DNA of 64,000 bases from CAWATZ01 sp963784995. GTDB lineage: Bacteria; Planctomycetota; Planctomycetia; Gemmatales; Gemmataceae. Each line of letters starts with the position of its first letter. Within the stretch, counting starts at the first letter, position 1. The notes below the pieces were generated by a model. That model did not search any database. It saw only the letters and a list, made by a program, of their open reading frames with translations, and was not told where the DNA came from. Positions 1-8,447 of the stretch are shown here, piece after piece. A program made the translations under genes and the position numbers. The stretch lies in contig CAWATZ010000001.1 of NCBI GenBank assembly GCA_963784995.1, positions 186,001 through 250,000 of the forward strand, in the 5' to 3' direction.

Positions 1-484
1 ACCGCGGCCGCCCTGGCGCCGTCGAGCACGGTCCGGCGGAAGGCGGTCCAGGTGCTCGGCTCGAACTGCGCCTCCAGATAGGCGAGCAGGCCGCGGGCGA
101 CGTGCTGGTCGTGTTCGCGGTCCCACAGCCGGCTGAGGTCGCTGGCGGGATCTTCCATCTGGTCGAGGAGCCTGGCGAAGTCGCTGCCGCCTGCCGCCTG
201 GGGCCGGGCCTGCCGCGCCCTCCAGAAGTCGCGCAGGCGATGGACCGTGATCAGCCGCAGCCAGGCCCGGAAGGCACCGGTCCGGCCGTCGTGCTGGAAG
301 TGCGGCAGCTCGCGCACCAGCACGGCCAGCACTTCCTGGGTGAGGTCGGCGGCGTCGGCGTGGCCCAGCCCGTGGCGGTGCAGCCAGCCCTGGATGAGCG
401 GGGTATACAGGGCCACCAGCCGCTCCCAGGCCCCGCGTCGGGCCGCAGCCGCAACTCGTCCAGCAGAGTGAGCGACGTTTCCAC
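1..484 (-). CDS. ECF-type RNA polymerase sigma factor, partial and frameshifted
   Basis: The gene runs off the left edge of the window, so its C-terminus is missing. A GTG start at 484 gives an N-terminus (ETSLTLLDELRLRPDAG) typical of planctomycete ECF sigma factors. Near 431-434 the frame must gain one base in a run of four Gs (minus strand) to continue into WERLVALYTPLIQGWL, QEVLAVLVRELPHF and AFRAWLRLITVHRLRDFW, which are the conserved sigma region 2 segments. The visible part covers region 2 and the linker. Its role would be to direct core polymerase to a specific regulon. It lies just downstream of, and codirectional with, the kinase gene, a common planctomycete arrangement. The single-base loss in a homopolymer looks like a sequence error. 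Confidence 0.75.
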
Positions 485-490
485 CTGGAT

Positions 491-3400
491 CTACTCCCGA
501 TGCCCGGCGTCTGGGCTGTGGTCCTGTGCGTACCGGGCCAGCAGGGCCGCCACGTCAGCCCACAGTTTCTGCCACTGCTTGCGCTCCTCCTCGGGCAGCT
601 GGCGGAGCGCCTCCGGGTCGCGGACCCCGGCCAGGTCGGGGTTCTGGTGCCAATCCCGCAGCGGATGGTTTGCCGGCAGCTTGCCTTTCGGCGGCCGTTC
701 GGCGAGTTGCCTGGCCCGGGCCTCGAACTCCGCGCAAGAAGTCCAGGGCTTGCCGGCGCAACCGGGAACGCTCCGCCGTGTCGAGGGTGGCGGCATCGGT
801 GCCCTGGCCGGTGCCGGCCAGGGCCGCGGCCCGGGCGGCCCGGTAGCGATCCCGGGTCCCCAGGTTCCGGGCCAGCTGCGGTTGGGCCTCGAAGGCCGCA
901 CTGTAGAAACGGACGGCCGCGGCGGTATCCCGCCTGGAGAAGCACAGCTCGCCCAGGTCGCGCTGTTCCTCCGCGTCCTTGGCTTGCTCGGTCCCCAGCA
1001 GGAAGGCGGGCAGTTTCCCGTCCAGGGCCAGGAAGCGCTGGCATTTCTCGAGGTGCCGCCGGACCGAGTCGCGGTCGGGGTCGCGTTCCCGGAGCAGGTC
1101 GAAGCATTGCCCGGTCACGCGCAGGGCCTCGGCGCAGCGACCCTGTTCCAGCAGCACTTCTCCCAGGCTTTTGCAGGCCCTGGCGTAGTTGGGGTTCAGT
1201 TCGATGGCTCGGCGGAGGGCGGCCTGCGCTTCCAGCGGCCGGTACTGGCGGCGCAGGGCCAGGCCGAGGTTGTAGGGGGCACCGTAATACCTGGGGTCGA
1301 ACTCCATGACGTGACGATAAATGGCGATGGCCTCGTCCAGCCGGCCCTGGTTGGCCAGGAGAACGCCGATGGTGGTGTGGGCCGGGGCGTGCCTGGGGTC
1401 CAGCTCGACGGCCCGGCGCAAGGCCGCCAGCCCCTCTTCCCGCCGCCCTTGCAGACGCAGGATCTGGCCGAGGTTGTAGTGGGCCGAGGCATAGCGGGGC
1501 TCCAGCTCGATGGCCCGGCGGCAGGCCCTCAGCCCCTCTTCCTTGCGCTCCTGGAAAAAGAGAGCATGGCCGAGGTTGGTGTACACCGCGCCGCTGGCGG
1601 GCCGGCGCACCAGCGCCGCCTGGTAATAGCCGACCGCCTCATCCCGCCGCGACAGCACGTTGCCCAGCTCGAAGTTGAGCCAGAAGTCGTCTGGCCGGCC
1701 CCACTGGGCCTCCCGCAGCAGGGGGGCGGCATCCGCTCCGGCCTGGACCAGCAACTGACCCAGCACCGTCAGCAGCGAAGGCGACAGCTCGGCCACGGGG
1801 GCCTCCGCGGCCAGCCGTTCCAGCGCCTGCCGGTCTTTCCAGACCACCGGGTCACGAAAGCGGTCGCGCCAGCGCGGGTCGGGATCGACCTGCCGGGCCA
1901 GCCGCAGCAGCCGGGCCCGCTCCCCGGCCTCCGGAGTCACCCAGGCCCAGTCGTCCAGGGCGGCCACCAGCTGCTCCCGGATCGCCGACGCACGCAGCCG
2001 GCTCGCCAGTTGCTCCTGGTCCCCCACCAGCCCGGCGCCCGCGAACACCGCCGCGTAGGCCTCGGCCGCGCCGACCAGGTCAAACTTGCCATCGACGAGG
2101 ATGGCCCGCTTCAGCCGGACGTCCTCCAGAGCGGCGGCCAGCTTCAGGTCCGCCCGTGCCTGCTGCAGCTGCTCGCGCAGTGCCACCGAGTTGGCGTCCT
2201 CCACCCGGCTCTCCGCCTGGGCCAGCACCGCGCCGGCCTCTGGCCAGCGGCCTTGCCCCCGCAAATGCGCGACCTGCTCCAGCGCCGCCTCCACCCCCTG
2301 CCGGGCCCTCGCCTGCCGCTGCTCCGCCTCCGCATGCTGCCGCTGCAGCCACAGCCCGCCCGCGACCGCCAGCCCCAGCAGCAGCACCGCCGAGGCCACC
2401 AGCGCCGCCGCCGCCGGCTTCCGCCGGCACCAGCGCAGCAGCCTCTCCGGCGTGCTCACCGGGCGAGCCACGATCGGCCGGCCCTCCAGGAAGCGCTCCA
2501 GGTCGTCGGCTAGTTCGGCAGCGCTGGCGTAGCGGCGGGCCGGTTCCTTGTGCAGGCACTTCAGGCAAATGGTCTCAAGGTCGCGCGGCACCCTGGCCCG
2601 CAGCCGGGCGGGCGGCACTGGCTCCAGCTGGACCAGCAGCAGCAGCATCTCGGTGGAGGACTCGGCCCGGAAGGGAGGCCGGCCGGTCAGCAGCTCGTAG
2701 AGGATGACGCCCAGCGCGTAGACGTCCGCCGCCGGCCCGACCGCGTGCGACTTGCCCTCGGCCTGCTCCGGTGCCATGTAGTTGGGGGTGCCCAGGATGA
2801 CGCCGCTTTCGGTCTGGGTCCCGTCACGGCGCTGCTTCGCCAGGCCGAAGTCCGTCACCTTCGGTTCAAAATCCGAAATCCGAAATCCGTCGTGGGACGG
2901 CTCTCCTTTCGCAAGTTGCGCTCCGGCACGCAGGCGTGCCTGCGCTTCGCCGTCCGGACGGCTCGGGAGAGCCATCCCACGACGGATTTCGGATTTCCTG
3001 TGCAGCAGGATGTTGCCGGGCTTCAGGTCGCGATGCACGATGCCGTTCTGGTGAGCCACGTGGACAGTGCGTGCCAGGGTTTGCACCAGCTGGGCCGATT
3101 CGTCGAACGGCTGAGGCCGGCCCAGCAGCCGCTGGGCCAGGCTGCCGCCCTCGATCAGCTCCATAGAGAAGAAGGGACTGTCCTGCTCCAGGTTGATTTC
3201 GTGGAGCTGGACGATGTTGGGATGCTGCAGCGACGCCACCACACGGGCCTCCGCCAGGAAGCGCTGCAGCAGCTCCGGCTGGGCCCGGGAGCCGGCCCGG
3301 ATCATCTTGAGGGCGACCAGCCGATCCACCCCCCGTTGCCGGGCCTTGTAGACCACGCCCATGCTGCCGTGGCCCAGTTCCCCCAGGATCTCGTACCCGG

Positions 3401-3890
3401 GCACGTGCGGCCAGCCCCTGCCCGACGGCGGCGCCGCCGGGCCGGCTGGCTCGGACCCCGTCTCCGGGAGCAGGACGGTCCGATCGAGCGGAACCCCACG
3501 GAGGGCGTTCCCTGCAGCGCCGGCCGGTTCGGGAAGCCGCTCCTCGGGTTGCTGGATGGTACGGTCGGACTCCCGGCCGCCACGCAACTGGATCTCGGCC
3601 TCGACCAGAGCAAGGACCTCCTCCGGCTGGGCACGCAGTTCCGGGAAGCAGTCCAGGTACTCCTCGGGCCGAACGTGGGCGCCGTGGTTCAAGCGCAGCT
3701 CGACGTCGATGCGGACCAGTTCGAGCAGCACGGCCGAGCGCAACGGCCCCGGTGCGGGCAGGAAGGTTTCGAGATCCGGGGGCCGCTCGGGGTGCTGCTG
3801 CCAGGCGTCGTCAAAGGCGCTGGCGATCTGCTCGTAGCGCTCGCGCTCGGCAGCGGAAAGCAGTTCCAGGAGTGATCGCGCCGCGCTCAT
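491..3890 (-). CDS. Membrane Ser/Thr protein kinase with C-terminal TPR repeats (contains palindrome insertion; C-terminal frameshift)
   Basis: The chosen ATG at 3890 begins MSAARSLLELLSAAER; open frame continues upstream but crosses the sigma gene. An N-terminal segment is followed by a Hanks kinase: glycine loop LGHGSMGVVY near residue 172, Lys195 (VALK), HRDLKPGN at 286-293, DFG at 347-349, then APEQ. A membrane segment (ALVASAVLLLGLAVAGG) and several TPR units follow. Two oddities stand out. About 41 residues between HRD and DFG (299-339) are encoded by a palindromic repeat, and residues 125-134 (with GNALRGVP) by a half-palindrome. Near 740 the frame must shift to reach the natural end (LAERPPKGKLPANHP to AQDHSPDAGHRE, stop at 491). 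It is probably cotranscribed with the sigma gene upstream. Whether the kinase is active with this insertion is unknown. Confidence 0.88.
2875..2997. repeat. Palindromic element P1 (family B-like) inside kinase gene
   Basis: Arms 2875-2906 and 2966-2997 match as an inverted repeat at 31 of 32 positions, with a 59-bp loop that holds a smaller palindrome (GGCACGCAGGCGTGCC). The element is translated in frame as kinase residues 299-339, between the HRD catalytic loop and the DFG motif. The arm core (GGGACGGCTCTCC) resembles P2, 900 bp away. Confidence 0.9.
3489..3517. repeat. Half-copy of palindromic element family A inside kinase gene
   Basis: This 29-bp stretch matches the right arm of P7 and P17 (core ACGGAGGGCGTTCCCT) with two mismatches. 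There is no partner arm. On the minus strand it is read in frame as GNALRGVP within the kinase N-terminal linker. It is probably the remnant of a full element. Confidence 0.7.
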
Positions 3891-3902
3891 GAGTCTATTC
3901 CC

Positions 3903-3961
3903 GTAGGACGGCTCTCCCGAGCCGTCTCTTCCAGCCAGACGGCTCAGGAGAGCCGTCCTAC
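3903..3961. repeat. Palindromic element P2 (family B)
   Basis: Arms 3903-3926 and 3938-3961 pair with one mismatch in 24 bp around an 11-bp loop (arm start GTAGGACGGCTCTCC). It fills the 74-bp gap between the sigma factor stop and the kinase start, so it would fold in the leader of a shared transcript, where it could affect kinase expression. No U-tract follows, so it is not a classical terminator. Confidence 0.9.
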
Positions 3962-3964
3962 TCG

Positions 3965-4636
3965 TCAGGGAGTGTCCTCGGCGTTGGCCTCGTCCAGCCG
4001 GCTCTTCAGGAAGTCCCGCGCATAGGCCCAGGCCCGCTGCACGGTGGCCCGGGAGCAACCCACCTCCGCGGCGATTTGCTCGTCGGTCAGCTCGCCCTTG
4101 AGGCGGAGCTTGCAGATTTCCAGGTATTTCGAGTTGGCCCGCTTCAGGTGGCGGCGCAGCAAATCCAGGACGCGATCCATCTCCGCTTTGGTCTCGCGCT
4201 GGATCAGCTCCTCCAGCTGCTGGGGCTGCGACTGCACCGGTTCCAGCCCGACTGGATTCACCGCTCCCCCCTGGCCGCTGCCGGCCAGGTCCGTCCAGTT
4301 GACCTGCTGCCGCGCCTTCTTGAGCCGGTCCAGACACTTGTTGGTGGCGATGCGGAGGAACTGCCCGGCCAGGTGGTCCCAGTCGTGGATCTCCCAGTTG
4401 CCCGCCTTGAGGTTCCTCAGGAAAGTCCGGTAGGCCGAATGGGCCGCCTCGCCGCCGGCATTTTCCTCGCGGGCCACCTCGCTGCCGAACTTCCGCCGCA
4501 GATGGGCGCTGGCCAGGGGGACCAGGGCGCGGTAGATGCGCGTCCAGCACTCCACGTCGCCGCGCCGCAGCGCCGCCACCATCTCCTCAAAGGAAAGGTC
4601 CCGGCCCACCGCGTCGGAAGGTCGTTCCGAGGTCAT
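3965..4636 (-). CDS. ECF-like RNA polymerase sigma-70 family factor
   Basis: This 223-residue protein has a sigma region 2-like N-terminus (FEEMVAALRRGDVECWTRIY, FLRIATNKCLDRLKKARQQ) and a C-terminal region 4 helix-turn-helix (LTDEQIAAEVGCSRATVQRAW). It should redirect RNA polymerase to a regulon. The ATG at 4636 was chosen because AAGGAG lies just upstream; open frame continues further but without a ribosome site. The kinase gene follows on the same strand after a 74-bp gap filled by P2, so the two probably form a unit in which the kinase or its signal is linked to this factor. The sigma and its C-terminal region 4 are intact. Confidence 0.85.
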   Translation of the reverse strand: MTSERPSDAVGRDLSFEEMVAALRRGDVECWTRIYRALVPLASAHLRRKFGSEVAREENAGGEAAHSAYRTFLRNLKAGNWEIHDWDHLAGQFLRIATNKCLDRLKKARQQVNWTDLAGSGQGGAVNPVGLEPVQSQPQQLEELIQRETKAEMDRVLDLLRRHLKRANSKYLEICKLRLKGELTDEQIAAEVGCSRATVQRAWAYARDFLKSRLDEANAEDTP

Positions 4637-4889
4637 CGTTCCGGCTCCTTTCAGAAAAGAGGAGATTATTTTCATTATCTGCAAGTCATTGCCCGTGAAT
4701 AACTTGCCATCAGCAATCCCTTGTCGCTGCTGATACAGATCGCGGCCGTGAGGGATGAAGTCAGTATAATGCTTTTGGCTCGTCGAAAACAGAACTCGCT
4801 TCTGGGTCGGCGCACTTTTCCTTTTTCTCTCCCCCGAGAGGGAGGAGCGTTGGCCCGGTTTCTTTCTCTGTTTCTCAGTGAGGGATTCC

Positions 4890-5867
4890 ATGTCTCGGAC
4901 CTCTCCCAAGCGCTCCGCGGCCGGCTTCACGCTGATCGAGCTGCTGGTGGTGATTGCCATCATCGCCATCCTGATCGGCCTGCTCCTGCCCGCGGTGCAG
5001 AAGGTTCGCTCCGCCGCCGCCCGCGCCCAAAGCATGAACAACCTCAAGCAGATCGTCCTGGCCTGCCACAACTACGTCGATGCCAACGGCGTCCTGCCGC
5101 CGCTGGCGGCGGTGATCCCGAACGTGCCCACGAACCCGCATGGCACCCAGCCGGTCTCGGTCTACTTCTACCTCCTGCCTTACATCGAGCAAACGGCCCT
5201 CTATCAGCTGGGCATGACCAATGCCGGGGCCTGGCCCGCTTCACCGGGTGGCGGCCCCGGTCCCGCTTCGGTCGGTGCCCGGGTAATCAAGACGTATCTC
5301 TCTCCGCGTGACCCGTCCAATGCCGTCCTGGAATGGAAGGAATCCGACGGCGGGGTCTGGGCCCCGTCCAACTACGGGGCCAACCACGCCGTCTTCGGCG
5401 TCCCCTGCGGCAGCAACACCAATTCCATGATGGCGCTGACCTCAATCCACGACGGCACGTCGAACACGGTGGGGTTTGCGGAGCAATACGCCGCGTGCGG
5501 GAGCGGCGACAAAAATTCCGGCACGAGCGGCTACTGGCCCAAGCTCTGGGCCTACAACGTCACCTGGGCCTGGGAACAGGGGCCGTACTTCGACACCCGG
5601 CTCATGAGCAGCTTCGGCGGCCAGTCCCAGTCCGGCAGTCCCCCGCCCGCCTGCACCTGCACGGCAACCTCCACCGCAGTGGTGCCCCAGAACCAACCGA
5701 CCGTCGCCGCCTGCAATCCCTATTACGTTCAGGCCATGGACTCGGGGGTCTGCCTGTGCGGCATCATGGATGGCAGCGTCCGGGGCGTCTCGACCTCGGT
5801 CAGCGGCACCACCTGGGTGCGGGCCATCTGGCCCAATGACGGCTTCGCCCTCGGCAGCGACTGGTGA
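4890..5867 (+). CDS. DUF1559 prepilin-type surface protein
   Basis: The protein of about 325 residues begins with a class III/pseudopilin signal, AAGFTLIELLVVIAIIAIL, followed by LIGLLLPAVQKVRSAAARAQ, the hallmark of the large planctomycete DUF1559 family. Cleavage would occur between G and F, and the N-terminal helix would anchor the protein in the inner membrane or a pseudopilus. The C-terminal DGSV motif (IMDGSVRG) is present, but the His of the usual H-x9-DG motif is Asp here. A second start four codons upstream (4878) is possible; the ATG at 4890 has GAGGG at a suitable distance. A small lipoprotein follows 19 bp downstream, a common pairing. The exact function of the family is unknown. 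Confidence 0.88.
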   Translation: MSRTSPKRSAAGFTLIELLVVIAIIAILIGLLLPAVQKVRSAAARAQSMNNLKQIVLACHNYVDANGVLPPLAAVIPNVPTNPHGTQPVSVYFYLLPYIEQTALYQLGMTNAGAWPASPGGGPGPASVGARVIKTYLSPRDPSNAVLEWKESDGGVWAPSNYGANHAVFGVPCGSNTNSMMALTSIHDGTSNTVGFAEQYAACGSGDKNSGTSGYWPKLWAYNVTWAWEQGPYFDTRLMSSFGGQSQSGSPPPACTCTATSTAVVPQNQPTVAACNPYYVQAMDSGVCLCGIMDGSVRGVSTSVSGTTWVRAIWPNDGFALGSDW

Positions 5868-5886
5868 TCACAGGAACAGAATCGAC

Positions 5887-6294
5887 ATGACAACGCTTGC
5901 AGTTCGGCCTATCCCCGGCCGACTCCTGGTCCTGGCGGCGGTCGCCCTGGTCGCCTCCGGCTGTTTCGCCGGAGGCGTCAAGAAGGTGACGGTCCACGGC
6001 ACCATCTCGTACCAGGGCCAACCCCTTCGCTCCGGGCTTCTCGGGTTCAGCGGACCGGAGGGGGCTTACTCGGCCGGGAGTATCCGGCCGGACGGGACGT
6101 TCACCGTGACCGACGTCGTTCCCGGCGAGGTGAAGGTTGCCGTGCTGGAGGCGCCGCGGGGCTCGAAAGTGGGGGCCTCAAACCAGCAGGACCCGTCCGG
6201 CTTCCTGCCGCCGCAGTACCGCGATCCGGAAACGTCGGGGTTGCGGTACACCATCACGCCCCAGACCAGGGAACTGCCCATCGAGATCAAGTAG
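5887..6294 (+). CDS. Small lipoprotein with carboxypeptidase-regulatory-like fold
   Basis: The 135-residue product has a lipoprotein signal peptide ending in VALVASGC (lipobox VASG-C near residue 26). The mature part shows the pattern of a transthyretin/CarboxypepD_reg-like domain: VTVHGTISYQGQPLRSG, then GSIRPDGTFTVTDVVPGEVKVAV. Proteins of this type regularly follow DUF1559 genes in planctomycetes. The gene starts 19 bp after the DUF1559 stop and is probably cotranscribed. It is likely anchored to the outer or inner membrane facing the periplasm. The function is not known. Confidence 0.82.
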   Translation: MTTLAVRPIPGRLLVLAAVALVASGCFAGGVKKVTVHGTISYQGQPLRSGLLGFSGPEGAYSAGSIRPDGTFTVTDVVPGEVKVAVLEAPRGSKVGASNQQDPSGFLPPQYRDPETSGLRYTITPQTRELPIEIK

Positions 6295-6320
6295 GTCGTT
6301 TCTGACAATGGAATCGGCCC

Positions 6321-7800
6321 TCAAGTTCCCTCACCCGGAAGGGAGGAGGGAGACGAATTGCCAGAAACGACCTGGTCCGTTCTCGTTGGCGGAGCGCAAC
6401 AATGCCCGTGGTGACGCCTCGGTAAAGACTCAAGAGATAGAGCTTCGAGGACCTCGGCCGCCGCCCGCTCGCCTGACTCCAGCGCACCGTCCATGAAGCC
6501 CGGCCAGCGCGTCGCCGCCTCGCTCCCCGCAAAGTGGATCCGGCCGCACGGCGCCCGCAGGGCGGCCCCGACCGTCGAGAGAACGCCCGGCGGGTGCAAG
6601 CCGACGTAGCAGCCCCTGCTCCACGGGTCGCTGCTCCAGTCGCAATCGACGTAGCCGGACGGCCGCGCCGCGTCCGGACCAAAGAGGCGCACGAGGTCGT
6701 CAATGACCGCCTGGCGCCGTGCTTCGGGCTTCATGCTGCTCGCCTGGCGGGCCGCGTCGCCCAGGATAAACGCCAGCAGGGCGGCCCTGGTCCCGTCCGC
6801 GGAGCAGTCGTCAAAGACAAGCTGCACGAGACCATCGTCCGCCAGGGCCTCGCCCGAGTAGCGGTCGCGCCGCCAGAACGCCCGATCGTAGGCGACAATG
6901 CACTTCACCACCGACCCGGTAAACATGCGGCCCTGCAGTTGCCGGCGTGCGGCTGACAACTCGGGCGTAAAGAGGATTCGTTCGCACAGCCCCGGCGCCA
7001 GCGCGAGGATCACTCGGCTGGCGCGGTAAGCGGAGCCTGGCTCCGCACGATAACTTCCTCCTCGGTCTGCTCGATCGCCTCGACCGGTTCGCCGAGCCGC
7101 ACCGCGTCTCCCATCTGGGTCGCAAGCCCCTCGGAGAGTTGCTGAGCACCGCCGATGAGGAACTCCTCCTGCGCCCCGCCTTCGACTCCGGCATTACGCT
7201 CGAAGCCGGCCCCGGCGCGGAGGGAGAACAGGAAGTAGAGGAACGATAGCTCGCACGGTTCGGCCGCGTACATGCTTCGGCTCGCAATCCGGAGCAGCAC
7301 CCTGGCTTGCCGGGTCCAGAGCCGTCGCTTCAGCCAGTGCTCGAGGGAGAGGCCGTCCCACTCGGCGGCGCGGGCGCGTCCCACGGCCGATCCGTCGGCA
7401 CCTGGGCGGCAAGCCGGTCCAGGCGGCGGATCGTCCATGCTGTCTCCAGCAGAGCCAGCAATCCCACTCGTGGGATGAGGCCGTTGTAGGTGCGGCGGCG
7501 ACCACCGAGTGAGAGCACCTTGCGGCCGGTGCAGTGGACGCGGGCCGTCCGGACGCCGAGTTCCCGGGCGAGGGCGCGAATGCGATCCTGCCCCGGGCCG
7601 ATGAACTGACCGCCGAGATCGACAGCGTGCCCGGCGAGGTCGGCCGTGAGCGTGCGGCCGCCCACGCGGTCCCGCGCCTCCAGGACGACGGTCGCGGCGC
7701 CGCGTTGGACGAGCCGGCGAGCGGCGGCAAGGCCCGAGAGGCCGGCTCCAACGACGATCACGTCGAACCGCTGACCGGCGGCGTTGTGTGTGTTGGGCAT
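6321..7800 (-). CDS. Flavin-containing amine oxidase, broken by two frameshifts
   Basis: Three pieces in different frames add up to one monoamine-oxidase-type protein. The N-terminal piece has the FAD-binding Rossmann motif (DVIVVGAGLSGLAAARRL) and the EARDRVGGRT motif. The middle piece begins AAEWDGLSLEHWLKRR, and the last carries RVILALAPGLCERI, KCIVAYDRAFWRRD and the FAD-contacting C-terminus RIHFAGSEAATRWPGFMDGAL. Shifts lie near 7375 (a short C run) and near 7035. The start at 7800 has GAGG upstream. Intact, it would oxidise an amine substrate with release of H2O2 and an aldehyde. The substrate cannot be told. Whether the shifts are real or errors is open; conservation of all three parts favours errors. 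Confidence 0.8.
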
Positions 7801-7860
7801 TTCATCGACCTCGATCGTGTTGAGCGACCGCACGGCGAACTCCCGGCCCTGGATGCGCTG

Positions 7861-8200
7861 CTAGAACGACTCTTCCGCGCGTTCAACGAACTCTCGGAAC
7901 CTGGGATCGAACGTCGTTCGTTCGGGTCGGAACCCGACCCAGTCCGGGCAGCGCCAGGACTTCGTCCCAGGCGAAGCGCAGCTCTTCGCGGGGTTTCCCG
8001 ACCAGGAGGGAAGTCCGATAGGCAAACACGTGTCCCGCATACTGGCAGCCAACCCCCCTGCAGGCCACGTGGAAGTCCACAGAGCGTTCGTCGGACCATT
8101 CAATCCCTCCGGAGATCATTTCGTACCCCATTGTCGCATTGGGATCATGACGTGCCTGGCGGAGGACCTCGATGGCCTGTTCCGGAAACAGGTTGTTCAT
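7861..8200 (-). CDS. Hypothetical protein, about 113 residues, frameshifted
   Basis: The ATG at 8200 is preceded by GAGAGGAAG. The first part reads MNNLFPEQAIEVLRQARHDP and continues to AWDEVLAL. Near 7950 a single-base shift in a GC run is needed to continue into CPDWVGFRPERTTFDP and the stop at 7861. The composition is that of a soluble protein with a VACRGVGCQY cysteine pair. I recognise no family. It lies upstream of the amine oxidase on the same strand, with about 60 bp between them, so the two may be cotranscribed. Confidence 0.6.
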
Positions 8201-8447
8201 TGAAGACTTCCTCTCCCGCCCGGTTCTGGAAGCACCCCCGCCTGCCGCAGGAATTCGGCGACTCACTCCATCATGCTGACGAATGGTGCTGAGAGCAAGA
8301 AGTATTCTTCCCAGCACAGCCTTCGCTTCTCTATGATAGCAGGGTCCTGCCTGGAATCGGTCCACCCTCCGGAACGTCCGGAAACGCCCGGCGCAACGTG
8401 GTTTCAGAAGCTCAGAGGAAACAGTGTTGACGTACAGGAAAGTCCCG

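Noticed and set aside
102..2513. Long open frame opposite the kinase gene
   Set aside because: High GC makes long antisense frames common. The product is Pro/Gly/Gln/Arg-rich with no domain, while the opposite strand has clear kinase and TPR sequence.
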